A stretch of DNA of 64,000 bases, taken from IMG/VR virus record IMGVR_UViG_3300035698_003924, positions 1-64,000 of that record. One strand, 5' to 3'. The translations under genes and the position numbers were made by a program. The notes beneath the pieces were generated by a model. That model was not told the DNA's origin, searched no databases, and saw only the letters and a program-made list of their open reading frames with translations. This DNA is from a virus. Shown one piece after another: positions 42,021-50,242 of this stretch (positions are counted from its first letter, which is position 1; the number at the start of each line of letters is the position of its first letter).

Positions 42021-42412
42021 TGGGTATCAAGTATGTCTCGGAGTCCGAGTGCCCGAAGTGTGACCTGTGTAAGGTGAACCCCGCTGCGTTCGATGCCCCG
42101 ATGGGGGTGGGTATGCCGTGGGCATACCAGTGCATGGACTGTGCATCACCTGAGGTGGCTAGGTATGCAGACAAGGGTGGCACGGTGTACAAAATCCGTG
42201 AGCCGGTAGCGCCGAAGGCTGACAGTACGGCGGTGCAGGGCATCGAGCCTGCATACACTGACGTGGACTACTGGGCGGGTGCGTTCGATGGTGATCGACA
42301 CATCGAGTGCCCGTCGTGTGGCGAGGAACGCTCCGTTGAACCAGATGCTGACTATAAGTATACGTGTGAAGGCTGTGGAACCAGGGTCCAGGTACCCGCG
42401 CCGATTTGCTAG
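42020..42412 (+). CDS. Double zinc-ribbon protein
   Basis: 130 residues. N-terminal CPKCDLC ... CMDC and C-terminal IECPSCGEERSVEPDADYKYTCEGCGTRVQV each give a CxxC pair set for zinc. The C-terminal ribbon is of the ordinary rubredoxin-knuckle type. Part of a run of zinc-ribbon genes from 42 to 47 kb. Confidence 0.65.
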   Translation: MGIKYVSESECPKCDLCKVNPAAFDAPMGVGMPWAYQCMDCASPEVARYADKGGTVYKIREPVAPKADSTAVQGIEPAYTDVDYWAGAFDGDRHIECPSCGEERSVEPDADYKYTCEGCGTRVQVPAPIC

Positions 42413-42429
42413 TATAGGAGAGCAAGAAT

Positions 42430-42627
42430 ATGGCGAAGTGCAAACATTGCGGCGTAGACTATGAAGTTTGTTTCGGCTGTAGACAGACGTTCCTGGACAC
42501 CGACATGGCCGGTAGGCTGTGTTATGAGTGTGCGGAGAAACCAGATGCCAAGGACGTGGCACCCAGTGCCGGCTTCGTGCCACTGTCTGAAGTGGCTTGT
42601 CCCGCGTGTAACAGAAAGGCTGGATGA
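42430..42627 (+). CDS. Small zinc-ribbon protein
   Basis: 65 residues, ATAGGAGAGC upstream. MAKCKHCGVDYEVCFGCRQTFLDTDMAGRLCYECAEK ... VACPACNRKAG: four CxxC-type knuckles, enough for two zinc sites. Resembles the protein at 43180-43389. Confidence 0.62.
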   Translation: MAKCKHCGVDYEVCFGCRQTFLDTDMAGRLCYECAEKPDAKDVAPSAGFVPLSEVACPACNRKAG

Positions 42628-43187
42628 TTATGAGAATCTATGCATGTCGTGATGACAGTGGCAAGAAGCGCGTGTTCAAGGGTAGGGTGCGTAAGCGCGG
42701 TGGTCGTTGGGAGATGGACACCAATGGCTGTTCGCTATCAGTTTTCAATGTGCCCGACGACATCTGGGCAAATGTGCCGCCCGGCAGAAGTCTCGAGTGT
42801 CTGTTGCCCGAAGCTGTAGTGGCCCACGGTAAGCCGAAGCCCGGTGATGTCGTGGTATACGACGGTAAGTTTGCGATCTTTTGTTGCATGGTACCCGATA
42901 GCCTGGATGCCTCTATCCTACTGCTGGATTGCGGCCACGAGTTCGTTGATGCCTTCAAGCTGACACTCTATGCCCGTCACGAATCAGCGAGGAGCCTAGA
43001 ACCGCCGGAACCCGTGCCGGAGGCGTGTTGCTGGTGTCCGGGTGGCAAGACACCGGTATTGGTAGGAGACGGCGCGTATGCCGTTCATTGTCCCCGTTGC
43101 AAGAGTCACGGTCCCCGTCGCCAGTCCAAAGAGGAAGCCGTGTTGCACTGGGACATCCAGAATAGTAGTGGTGACTCTCATGAGTGA
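42624..43187 (+). CDS. Lar-like zinc-ribbon protein (copy A)
   Basis: 187 residues, ATGA overlap with the previous gene. The C-terminal CCWCPGGKTPVLVGDGAYAVHCPRCKSHGPRRQSKEEAVLHWD follows the restriction-alleviation (Lar) family pattern CPxCG ... V.C..C...GP...EEA...W. The N-terminal domain has VPDDIW, also found in copies at 45668 and 46192. Lar-type proteins modulate host type I restriction; whether these do is unknown. Confidence 0.65.
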   Translation: MIMRIYACRDDSGKKRVFKGRVRKRGGRWEMDTNGCSLSVFNVPDDIWANVPPGRSLECLLPEAVVAHGKPKPGDVVVYDGKFAIFCCMVPDSLDASILLLDCGHEFVDAFKLTLYARHESARSLEPPEPVPEACCWCPGGKTPVLVGDGAYAVHCPRCKSHGPRRQSKEEAVLHWDIQNSSGDSHE

Positions 43188-43389
43188 GAGCCCAATACCG
43201 ATGGAGAAGTGTACGAAGTGTGGCTGCACAGCTATGGCCGGGTACCTGGACCGTGGTCTGTGTAACTATTGTGCTAAAAAGAAGCAGGACGCATACCTTG
43301 ACCGCTTCTGCCCGACTTGTGGGCAGGAGTACGAGGACTGTGACGACGGTAACGATACCGGGTACCTGGACTGTGTGCCCGAATACTGA
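43180..43389 (+). CDS. Small zinc-ribbon protein
   Basis: 69 residues from ATG 43180, overlapping the previous gene by 8 bp. EKCTKCGCTAMAGYLDRGLCNYCAKKK ... RFCPTCGQEYEDC: CxxC pairs like the 42430-42627 protein, with a shared Y/MAG-x-LDRGLC / MAGRLC segment, so these two are probably paralogues. Confidence 0.62.
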   Translation: MSESPIPMEKCTKCGCTAMAGYLDRGLCNYCAKKKQDAYLDRFCPTCGQEYEDCDDGNDTGYLDCVPEY

Positions 43390-43409
43390 AGAAGAAAGGT
43401 TAGGTTATT

Positions 43410-43973
43410 ATGAGTGACGATTACGGCTACGCTGTAGAGGATAAGTTGGCTGAGCTGGGGCGACACATTACGGACGCCAAAGCGGCTGACGAAGGCATCA
43501 AACAGGTTCTGAAAATCGCTGAGGATACACTGGAAGGCTACGGTATCAAGACGAAGAGGGAGTTCACGATACCTGAGGCCAATGGCCTGTACGTGGACGT
43601 CCGCTGCGGGATACGGCGTACCTGTGCGTTCAGCGTACGTATCTGGAACATCGTGGATATGAACACGATCAAGAAGTTCTTGACCCGGCTACTGACACAG
43701 GGCTACCACCTCTCCTGCCATGATGACTACCCCAATTCCGGTAGTCGGGTGTACACCTACTGGTATTGCCCGGACGGCGGGAATCGTTTCGACTATGACA
43801 AAGGTGCCTATAGCTTCACAGTCGAGGCGTTCTTGGATGCTACAAATAAGATCTGCTCGTACGTCAAGGTCGGGGAACAAATGCAGCCCATCATGGAGCT
43901 GCAATGTGGGGGTACCAACGTGCCTGAGTTGGGTGAGGCGTTTGTTGCTCCAGATACGGGAGACGAGGTATGA
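43410..43973 (+). CDS. Hypothetical protein
   Basis: 187 residues, GAAGAAAGG upstream. MSDDYGYAVEDKLAELGRHITDAKAADEGIKQVLKIAEDTLEGYGIKTKREF...: N-terminal helical, then a beta-rich middle with aromatic residues (YWYCPDGGNRFDYDKGAYSF). Not recognised. Confidence 0.6.
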   Translation: MSDDYGYAVEDKLAELGRHITDAKAADEGIKQVLKIAEDTLEGYGIKTKREFTIPEANGLYVDVRCGIRRTCAFSVRIWNIVDMNTIKKFLTRLLTQGYHLSCHDDYPNSGSRVYTYWYCPDGGNRFDYDKGAYSFTVEAFLDATNKICSYVKVGEQMQPIMELQCGGTNVPELGEAFVAPDTGDEV

Positions 43974-44245
43974 GTGACGATGAGAAGGCAGCCGTGCCAC
44001 CGAAACTCAATGAGCTAGCGGAGGCTGAGGCTGAGGCTGAGGCCGTGCGTAAAGCCAAGAGCCGCGTGGTTCATGGCCTCGCAGCCAGAGCCATGCAGGG
44101 TCTGTTAGCTGGTGGCTACTGTACCGTTGTGACCGGTGAGATGCGGCGGATCGACATACGTCAGCTGCGTATCGTTGCGTATGAGGTCGCGAATGAGATG
44201 ATGGTTCCCATACTCGAGGAGGCACCTGATGGGCTACAACGATAA
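43970..44245 (+). CDS. Small hypothetical protein
   Basis: 91 residues, ATGA overlap. Contains an Ala/Glu run encoded by GAGGCT repeats (ELAEAEAEAEAVRKAK) at about 44020-44045, then a globular-looking C-terminal half. Overlaps the next gene by 17 bp. Confidence 0.58.
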   Translation: MSDDEKAAVPPKLNELAEAEAEAEAVRKAKSRVVHGLAARAMQGLLAGGYCTVVTGEMRRIDIRQLRIVAYEVANEMMVPILEEAPDGLQR

Positions 44246-44684
44246 GTGTGTAGACATATCGGCGCTGTTAGGCGTGACGTTGGTACGTTGCGAGCGTTGT
44301 ACCACCCGCAGCCCCTATAGATGGGGCGATGACACCATCGTCTTCGAGGCCACGGATGGTCGCAAGTGGATCATGCTGCATAAGTACGATTGCTGTGAAT
44401 CCGTGACCATCGAGGACATCTGCGGTGACCTATCTGATCTGGTTGGCACCCCGTTGCTTATGGCTGAGGAGGTTAGCAACGAGAAGGAGCCGGCGCCACT
44501 GGATGCGGGTAACGACGCGTCATACACATGGACGTTCTACAAGTTGGCTGCAATGGCCGGCGCTGTCACGATACGGTGGTACGGTACCAGTAACGGGTAC
44601 TACTCGGAAGGTGTGAGTGTCTTGGAGTTCGAGGCCGGTGATACCATAGTGGAGGAGAAATACTGTAACGCGTGGGTAGGTTAA
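44229..44684 (+). CDS. DUF7448-like protein
   Basis: 151 residues. The sequence DDTIVFEATDGRKWIMLHKYDCCESVTIEDICGDLSDLVGTPLLMAEE ... YTWTFYKLAAMAGAVTIRWYGTSNGYYSEGV matches a phage domain family I know as DUF7448 (DCCExVxIEDI, WTFYKLA, GxSNGYYSE). Biochemical role not established. Confidence 0.75.
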   Translation: MGYNDKCVDISALLGVTLVRCERCTTRSPYRWGDDTIVFEATDGRKWIMLHKYDCCESVTIEDICGDLSDLVGTPLLMAEEVSNEKEPAPLDAGNDASYTWTFYKLAAMAGAVTIRWYGTSNGYYSEGVSVLEFEAGDTIVEEKYCNAWVG

Positions 44685-44709
44685 TCGAACCAGAATAGGA
44701 GAGACGCAG

Positions 44710-44991
44710 ATGAAATGGTTGAATGGACTACGTGTCGTACGTTGGATCAGTAACCCGTCCGCGGGCAACATCGGTAAGCTGGTGGGCTTCATCTTGGGTA
44801 CCGTGGCCAACCCGCAGACGTTCGTCGTGGCTCTGATCACAGATCTGGTCTTGATGGTGGACGGTGATGACGCTGACGTCATCAAGCAGGTCGCGGCCAA
44901 TGTATTGGTGCGCAGGCATAAGGGTGAGGGTAACGGCGGTAACGACTACATCAAGGCTCGCCTCGGCTCGCTGCTTGATGCCCTGAAGTAG
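44710..44991 (+). CDS. Hypothetical protein with hydrophobic segment
   Basis: 93 residues, ATAGGAGAGACGCAG upstream. NIGKLVGFILGTVANPQTFVVALITDLVLMV contains a likely membrane or buried helix; the C-terminal half is basic. Followed by a hairpin. Not recognised. Confidence 0.58.
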   Translation: MKWLNGLRVVRWISNPSAGNIGKLVGFILGTVANPQTFVVALITDLVLMVDGDDADVIKQVAANVLVRRHKGEGNGGNDYIKARLGSLLDALK

Positions 44992-44999
44992 GGTAGCCC

Positions 45000-45034
45000 G
45001 GCCTCTGGTCGCCTGTTGCTTGTGGCCAGAGGCC
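45000..45034 (+). terminator. Hairpin GGCCTCTGG/CCAGAGGCC (family element)
   Basis: 9-bp GC-rich stem with a 17-nt loop containing GCTTGTGG, just after a stop codon. No T-tract. Its loop words (GTCnCC, GTnGCTTGTGG) recur in the hairpin at 48923-48963 and the arm AGAGGCCCG recurs elsewhere, so it belongs to a repeat family. Confidence 0.6.
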
Positions 45035-45052
45035 CGTTACAAGGAGACGGTC

Positions 45053-45241
45053 ATGTTGATTATGCAAATCGTCGGGCTGTTAGTAGGCTGCAACGCGTGT
45101 ATCGCTGGTGCCGCGTGGCTAGCGAACGTGAACTACCGCGATAATCCCAGATGGGTAGAGTATGCCGCCATAGCGGGGTGCCATACCTTTCTCACCGTTG
45201 CCCTGTTGTGCATGGCTGTACTCGTTAGGCTGGTGACATGA
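45053..45241 (+). CDS. Small two-span membrane protein
   Basis: 62 residues from ATG 45053 (AAGGAG upstream). MLIMQIVGLLVGCNACIAGAAWLA and AAIAGCHTFLTVALLCMAVLV form two membrane helices with a short polar loop. Holin-like size and topology, but no endolysin is near. Overlaps the next gene by 4 bp. Confidence 0.6.
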   Translation: MLIMQIVGLLVGCNACIAGAAWLANVNYRDNPRWVEYAAIAGCHTFLTVALLCMAVLVRLVT

Positions 45242-45666
45242 AATACTGTGCAGACTGTAAGTACCGGACGCTGGCTTACTACACAACAGAGACCGGGCCG
45301 TGGTGGTGGTATTGGTTCAAGTACAACTTCGGGCGCTCGCCTAACTGCAAGTGTCCCGCGGTACTGCTGCCCGAGACCATCAATGACGTGACGGGTGAGC
45401 CCACACGACGGGAGTACCCTTGTTGTGGGAACGCTCGCACAAAGTACAGTAACGAGGAGGAACTGAAGCAGTCCACCTGTGAGGAGGGCGCGTATCATGT
45501 GCCCGTGGATACGGGTGACGGTGGGAGGCAAGGTGTACCCCGTTGGGTGCTGCTGGCTAACGTGGCTGTTACTGGTGGTACTTGTATCATGCTGCCTTGG
45601 TATCTCGGTATCCCGTGGCTTGTGGCAGACCTGTTTGTGATTACCAAAATCTATAAGGAGGCATAA
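45238..45666 (+). CDS. Cys- and Trp-rich membrane protein
   Basis: 142 residues. MKYCADCKYR ... PNCKCP ... YPCCGNARTKYS has eight cysteines for metal binding. The C-terminal VLLANVAVTGGTCIMLPWYLGIPWLVADLFVI is a probable membrane segment. Not recognised. Confidence 0.6.
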   Translation: MKYCADCKYRTLAYYTTETGPWWWYWFKYNFGRSPNCKCPAVLLPETINDVTGEPTRREYPCCGNARTKYSNEEELKQSTCEEGAYHVPVDTGDGGRQGVPRWVLLANVAVTGGTCIMLPWYLGIPWLVADLFVITKIYKEA

Positions 45667-45667
45667 C

Positions 45668-46192
45668 ATGCTAGCTACAGTATGGTTGCTGCGACGTATG
45701 GAGGGCGGGCACGAGGTCCGTAGGATCTGCGTCACTGAACCCAAATGGGGGTCCCGGTGCCGCGTATGGAACGTGGGTAACTGCGAGTTCATGGATAATA
45801 GGCTGGTGCCCGATGCACAGTGGGAACAGCTGAAATTCAATAAGCTGGCTGAGTGTAGTGTACTCATGCACTGGTCCGACAACGCACGGTATGTGATGCG
45901 GAAAATCGCAGAGCGTGGTGGTGTGGCTGAATGCCACGGTGCAAGCGGCGCCAAGTACGGCGACATACGGCTAGTGTTCAAGCCGGTGCTGGCCAACTGT
46001 CAACACTGTGGTGTCGGGCTGCCGGAACTTCGAAGCCCGGAGCCCGTGGCGGGGCCGCTGGATGGCAAACTGGCGCAGGTGAATCACTGGTATGTGGTTT
46101 GCGAGACACTAGGATGTGGTCAGCATGGCCCCATCCGTGACACTAAGAATCAGGCCGCCAGAGCCTGGGCGAAACAGAACGAGGGAGCGTGA
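45668..46192 (+). CDS. Lar-like zinc-ribbon protein (copy B)
   Basis: 174 residues. N-terminal domain with LVPDAQWEQLKFNKLAECSVL; C-terminal CQHCGVGLPEL ... HWYVVCETLGCGQHGPIRDTKNQAARAWAKQ, a Lar-type ribbon. Tandem with copy C, whose LIPDSVWDSM segment aligns with it. The pair arose by tandem duplication. Confidence 0.62.
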   Translation: MLATVWLLRRMEGGHEVRRICVTEPKWGSRCRVWNVGNCEFMDNRLVPDAQWEQLKFNKLAECSVLMHWSDNARYVMRKIAERGGVAECHGASGAKYGDIRLVFKPVLANCQHCGVGLPELRSPEPVAGPLDGKLAQVNHWYVVCETLGCGQHGPIRDTKNQAARAWAKQNEGA

Positions 46193-46710
46193 TGATTAAG
46201 ACACTATGGTTGTGCAAGACTCGAGGGGCTATACACTATGTATTGGAGCAAGATCCCGGTGAGCTGGATGGTTGTGACTTCCGCGCCCATGCTAAGCTGG
46301 CCAGCCGTCTGATACCGGACAGCGTGTGGGATAGCATGGAGCCGCACAGCAAACGCATGTACCAGATCCTGGTGCCAGAGAGCGCGGCTGAGGCGGACCT
46401 GATAACGGCGCTGACTAACGGTCACATCGTGCAGATACAGACGGATAGGGGTCGCGGTGAGGAGGATCGTATACTGGTACAGCTGGAACTACAGCGACAT
46501 GCCCCGGTGCCTGTTGCCTGTGAGTACTGCGCTGGCCGCGACCTACCTGACCGTACTGAGATAGCGGTATACGGTGGAGGCTACGCCGTGGAGTGTCGCC
46601 GATGTAAGCAATGTGGGCCAGCTAAAGCTGCCAAGAAGTATGGCATCGCGGCCTGGAATACGCAACAAGCGGCTATTGATTTTCTGAAACAGAATAGAGA
46701 GGACGTCTGA
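46192..46710 (+). CDS. Lar-like zinc-ribbon protein (copy C)
   Basis: 172 residues, GAGGGAG before the start. RLIPDSVWDSMEPHSKRMYQILVPE in the N-terminal domain, and CEYCAGRDLPDRTEIAVYGGGYAVECRRCKQCGPAKAAKKYGIAAWN at the C-terminus. Same two-part plan as copies A and B. Confidence 0.65.
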   Translation: MIKTLWLCKTRGAIHYVLEQDPGELDGCDFRAHAKLASRLIPDSVWDSMEPHSKRMYQILVPESAAEADLITALTNGHIVQIQTDRGRGEEDRILVQLELQRHAPVPVACEYCAGRDLPDRTEIAVYGGGYAVECRRCKQCGPAKAAKKYGIAAWNTQQAAIDFLKQNREDV

Positions 46711-46711
46711 T

Positions 46712-46873
46712 ATGAGCATCGGCTACACCGAGACCAACACGCTTGTAGCAACGTGCGCCACTAATAGCTACGTTAACCTAGTTGTTATCATCAAGCGCAT
46801 GTTGAAGGAGCAGTACACGATTGTGGAAATCCAAGAGACGGCTGGCACGACAACCGTTATTGGCGAGAAGTAG
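46712..46873 (+). CDS. Small hypothetical protein
   Basis: 53 residues, AGAGAGGACG upstream of ATG 46712, fits the gap between copy C and the nuclease. MSIGYTETNTLVATCATNSYVNLVVIIKRMLKEQYTIVEIQETAGTTTVIGEK: plausible small alpha/beta protein. Not recognised. Confidence 0.5.
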   Translation: MSIGYTETNTLVATCATNSYVNLVVIIKRMLKEQYTIVEIQETAGTTTVIGEK

Positions 46874-46893
46874 CACAATGAAAGGGTAACAGT

Positions 46894-47913
46894 ATGCGCA
46901 CACCAAAATACTTGAGTCCGACGTCGCTGTCGAAGTTCTACGGTGACCGTACCGCGTTCTACTTGGACTACCTCGCGGAGAATAGGGTACCACGTATGCC
47001 GCAGACCAAGCCGATGTCTATTGGCTCGGCGTTCGATGCCTATGTCAAGGCGTACCTGCACTCCAAGCTGTATGGTAAAGGGTACGACCCGGCGTTCGAG
47101 TTTGATGCGCTGTTTGAATCCCAGGTGGAGGCGCACAATAGGGACTGGGCGAGAGAACACGGGAAGTATGTGTTCACGTCGTACATCTTATCCGGTGCGT
47201 TAGCTGACCTGATGCTAGAGCTAGGGCGCGCGTTCGATGCACCCCGGTTCGAGTTCACCGTGGAGCACAGAGTCGGGCACTCGGCGGTGGCGGGTGGCGT
47301 ACCTATCTTGGGTAAGCCTGATGTCTTTTTTAGGACGGAAGACGGTACCCCCGTTATCGTGGACTGGAAGGTCAACGGGTACTGTTCGAGGTCGGCGACG
47401 TCGCCTAAGCCTGGATACATTATGATCCGGGATGGGTGGGGTGCTGATGTGGCGAAAGAATCCCGTGGCTGTGGACAGGCACACAAGGACTGTGTGCTCG
47501 GGTCGCATGAAGGGCTGTCGTATAATACGGCAGGTTGTCTGAGTATGGTTGATAGAACCTGGGCTGCACAGTGTACCATGTATGGGTGGTCACTCGGCGC
47601 GGCGCATGGCGAGGACATCCTTGCCGGTATCGACCAGCTGGTGTCGAAGCCGCGGGCCAGTGAGCTGCCACTGGTACGTGTAGCACGGCACCGGACGCTT
47701 GTTAGTAAGGCGTGGCAAGACGAGTTGTTGGAACGGATAGTGTGGGCCTGGAAGTGTATTGAATCCGGATACATCTTCGACGAGCTGACTAGGGCCGAGT
47801 CCGACGACCGGTGTGGGATTCTGGATGACTACTATAAGGTGTACGAAGGTACGACACCGGCGGACAAATGGATACAGGGTGTGATGCAGCGAGGCGCACC
47901 GTATCGTGGCTAA
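46894..47913 (+). CDS. PD-(D/E)XK nuclease (RecB/Cas4-like exonuclease)
   Basis: 339 residues. LSPTSLSKFYGDRTAFYLDYL resembles the N-terminal motif of phage PD-(D/E)XK exonucleases. GKPDVFFRTEDGTPVIVDWKVNGY is the catalytic D-x(n)-D-x-K core (~140-165), and QCTMYGWSLG matches the QxxxY motif. There is a spaced Cys set (CGQAHKDC ... C) that might hold an iron-sulfur cluster or zinc. Probable recombination exonuclease. Confidence 0.85.
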   Translation: MRTPKYLSPTSLSKFYGDRTAFYLDYLAENRVPRMPQTKPMSIGSAFDAYVKAYLHSKLYGKGYDPAFEFDALFESQVEAHNRDWAREHGKYVFTSYILSGALADLMLELGRAFDAPRFEFTVEHRVGHSAVAGGVPILGKPDVFFRTEDGTPVIVDWKVNGYCSRSATSPKPGYIMIRDGWGADVAKESRGCGQAHKDCVLGSHEGLSYNTAGCLSMVDRTWAAQCTMYGWSLGAAHGEDILAGIDQLVSKPRASELPLVRVARHRTLVSKAWQDELLERIVWAWKCIESGYIFDELTRAESDDRCGILDDYYKVYEGTTPADKWIQGVMQRGAPYRG

Positions 47914-47925
47914 GGAGGCGGAAAT

Positions 47926-48147
47926 ATGTACGTGTATGTTTGGCAAGAAGTAGCAGAGTGTAGTGGCCATTACCATGCCTCGGGTGGCGTGGTCGTGTTT
48001 GCGAAATCACAGGCACGGGCTCGCGCATTGGCGAACAACGAGGCGGGCTGTAACATTGGCGTAAACGAGGAGCCTGATACCACGCGGAAGCTTGCAGGCG
48101 AGGGCAAAGAAGCCGTGTACATTATGCCCGATGCCGGGTGTTGCTGA
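47926..48147 (+). CDS. Small hypothetical protein
   Basis: 73 residues; TAAGGAGGCGG gives a strong ribosome site. MYVYVWQEVAECSGHYHASGGVVVFAKSQARARALANNEAG... A beta-hairpin followed by a helix typical of small ferredoxin-like folds. Not recognised. Confidence 0.6.
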   Translation: MYVYVWQEVAECSGHYHASGGVVVFAKSQARARALANNEAGCNIGVNEEPDTTRKLAGEGKEAVYIMPDAGCC

Positions 48148-48179
48148 GTCCGAGACACGGGCCTAGATAAGGACGTACT

Positions 48180-48911
48180 ATGACTGAGATGATTAACGAT
48201 ACCATCACCGTAGGTGAACGTATCCTACGACCCGTTGTGATCGAGCAGGATGAGTTGAGCTTGACTACACCCCGGTACGGCAAGAAAGTCGGCGACGTAG
48301 CCTTCGAAGATTACAAGAATCAGGGGCAGAGTGTGGTGTTCCGTGCGATACGGTTAGCCAACTGCCGTGACCAGTATGTAGCCTTTGCGAACGACGTGCG
48401 TGGGCTGATCTGTTTCTGTGAGGTGGAGATACCCGCGGACTGGACGCATATGGTGGTGGATTCAGTGAAGTCCGGTGGCCGGTGTTGCGTGACGCATCCG
48501 GTGTGCGGTGATACCTCGGAGCTACTGGGGTGTTTTGGTACGCCCGCGACCGAGGCGGAGTACCGCGCACGTATGTATCGAGAGGTAGCTGCCGGTATGC
48601 CTGATGCGCTCCGAGCGATACCTACGGAGACACTGGTACAAGGACTTACCGGTGACAAGGCACGGTCGCTGTATTATGCTTGGCTGGATCGGGACGCGGA
48701 GACGGGAGCCAGTGGCTCGGTGCCCGTTAACCTGCTCGTCGCAGTCGAGGACGTGCTCGGCATGACGCGTGAGCTGATCAATACGGTGCAGCTGCTACTT
48801 GTCATGGACGAGGTGCAGAACTGTGGTAAGGATGACGTGCTAACGGACGTACTCAAGTCCTTGGGTGACAGCTACGATGGCATCGTGGCCTTCACCAAGG
48901 AGATGATTTAG
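48180..48911 (+). CDS. Hypothetical protein
   Basis: 243 residues. N-terminal half beta-rich with cysteines (CRDQY ... LICFCEVEI ... CCVTHPVCGDTSELLGCFG), C-terminal half helical (VNLLVAVEDVLGMTRELINTVQLLLVMDEVQ). Not recognised. Followed by a hairpin element. Confidence 0.6.
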   Translation: MTEMINDTITVGERILRPVVIEQDELSLTTPRYGKKVGDVAFEDYKNQGQSVVFRAIRLANCRDQYVAFANDVRGLICFCEVEIPADWTHMVVDSVKSGGRCCVTHPVCGDTSELLGCFGTPATEAEYRARMYREVAAGMPDALRAIPTETLVQGLTGDKARSLYYAWLDRDAETGASGSVPVNLLVAVEDVLGMTRELINTVQLLLVMDEVQNCGKDDVLTDVLKSLGDSYDGIVAFTKEMI

Positions 48912-48922
48912 TTAATCATGGT

Positions 48923-48963
48923 ACGGGAGGCCTGTCACCCGTAGCTTGTGGCGGGCCTCCCGT
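48923..48963 (+). terminator. Hairpin ACGGGAGGCC/GGCCTCCCGT (family element)
   Basis: 10-bp GC-rich stem after the 243-residue gene, loop with GTCACCCGTAGCTTGTGGC, closely matching the loop of the 45000-45034 hairpin. No T-tract. Confidence 0.6.
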
Positions 48964-48985
48964 GTCCGGCCTGATAGGAGTGTAC

Positions 48986-49504
48986 ATGGATATACGGACT
49001 TGCTACAAAGTAGCCTTTATACCTTGGGATACGGATGTGCGGATAGGCAGGAGTTGGGGTGCCGGGTGTGGGTTGGGCCTTGATGATGCGGCCGTGTGTG
49101 ATTACAGGGTGGGCGTGACGACGTTGGCGCCAGCGGGGACACTACTATTTGTATATAAGACGGTGGTTGACGCAATGGAACTGGGTAGCTATGGCCGGTC
49201 ACTGATATACCGGTGTATAGCGCCTTGGCTAACGCGAGCAGAGTACCAAGGCCCGCCCGACGTGGACGGACGGCGAGCCTTTTGGGCACTATATGATGTG
49301 TCCCCGGAGCCTGGGCCCGGTACCCGAGGCCAGAGGCCCGTGGCTTGGGGGCCGGAGTTGATGCATAGAATCGATAGCGTGTGGGATGGGAGTGTGTACT
49401 GGGTGCCCTCGGTGACGCCGATAAGCATTGAGTATGTAGCCAAGCACGGATTCACCACTACTGAACGGAAGGTGTTACGTGAACAGCAAGAGGAGGTCTC
49501 ATGA
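48986..49504 (+). CDS. Hypothetical protein
   Basis: 172 residues from ATG 48986 (ATAGGAG upstream). MDIRTCYKVAFIPWDTDVRIGRSWGAGCGLGLDD... The DNA segment coding for SPEPGPGTRGQRPVAWG contains the AGAGGCCCGTGGCTTG family word (49331-49346), so a repeat element appears to lie inside the coding sequence. Not recognised. Confidence 0.58.
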   Translation: MDIRTCYKVAFIPWDTDVRIGRSWGAGCGLGLDDAAVCDYRVGVTTLAPAGTLLFVYKTVVDAMELGSYGRSLIYRCIAPWLTRAEYQGPPDVDGRRAFWALYDVSPEPGPGTRGQRPVAWGPELMHRIDSVWDGSVYWVPSVTPISIEYVAKHGFTTTERKVLREQQEEVS

Positions 49505-49791
49505 CTGAACCAACACGACGGCTATGTGTAAGCTGTGTGCGTAAGCATTTAGCACACGCTTCGGTGCTGCTGGGCGAGGCTTCGACGCCGGAGTATATGG
49601 GCACACACTTGTGGCTAGCGATAGCGCATTTGGGTGAGGCGGTTAGCGAGTGTCCCTCGGCAGAGATACGTGATAGGATTGAGGGAATCAGGCGTGAGTA
49701 CGTGACCTTCGGTACTGAGTACGTTGGCGGCACTTGGTACTATGATATCATGAAGATGATTGACTTGGTTGAAGCGGGAGATTTAGTATGA
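49501..49791 (+). CDS. Small hypothetical protein
   Basis: 96 residues, ATGA overlap. RRLCVSCVRKHLAHASVLLGEA ... HLWLAIAHLGEAVSECPSAEIRDRIEGIRREYV: one CxxC pair and two histidine-rich helices with a repeated LAHxxxLxGEA/AIAHLGEAV pattern, reminiscent of a helical metal-binding protein. ATGA overlap with the next gene. Confidence 0.6.
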   Translation: MTEPTRRLCVSCVRKHLAHASVLLGEASTPEYMGTHLWLAIAHLGEAVSECPSAEIRDRIEGIRREYVTFGTEYVGGTWYYDIMKMIDLVEAGDLV

Positions 49792-50189
49792 TTAACATAT
49801 CGTTGGACCGAGGACGTATGCTGATAGCTAACGCGGAGTTGGTGGTCCGGGGTAAGGCATGGGCCTTGGTGTATGCGGATGGGGATGCCACGGGGAACGC
49901 GACGCTTATGTTACGTGTATCGCGGATTGGGGTGGGTATGGCGCAGGTGAACCGGCTGGTATGCCGAGTGCAACGGGAGACAGGCCTTACGCTACGGGCT
50001 TGGGCATACGATAGTAGCGGGGACAAGGTGGTACTGGGAACCGTGGGGAACTTACCTGGGAAGGTGTCGAGGTACGGATTCGAAGATGTACTACGCACGG
50101 CCTTAGAGTATCCGGTTACAGTTAGTGGGGTGCTGGTACTACGGCCTGGGTCTGACGTGCAACACAACGGGATGGTGACTCCGGGGTGA
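49788..50189 (+). CDS. Hypothetical protein
   Basis: 133 residues, last gene of the rightward run. MINISLDRGRMLIANAELVVRGKAWALVYADGDATGNATLMLRVSRIGVGMAQVNRLVC... Beta-rich. Not recognised. Confidence 0.58.
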   Translation: MINISLDRGRMLIANAELVVRGKAWALVYADGDATGNATLMLRVSRIGVGMAQVNRLVCRVQRETGLTLRAWAYDSSGDKVVLGTVGNLPGKVSRYGFEDVLRTALEYPVTVSGVLVLRPGSDVQHNGMVTPG

Positions 50190-50200
50190 CGGGCCATTGG

Positions 50201-50242
50201 TATCGGGCATCGGGCATCGGGTATCGGGTATCGGGTATCGGG
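50201..50242 (+). repeat. Heptamer tandem repeat (YATCGGG)6
   Basis: Six perfect tandem units in the order TATCGGG, CATCGGG twice, TATCGGG three times. Likely produced by slippage. Begins 11 bp after the last rightward stop codon. Confidence 0.9.

Noticed and set aside
42146-42583. 145-codon minus-strand frame across zinc-ribbon genes
   Set aside because: The plus strand has two coupled CxxC-rich genes; the minus frame has shadow composition.
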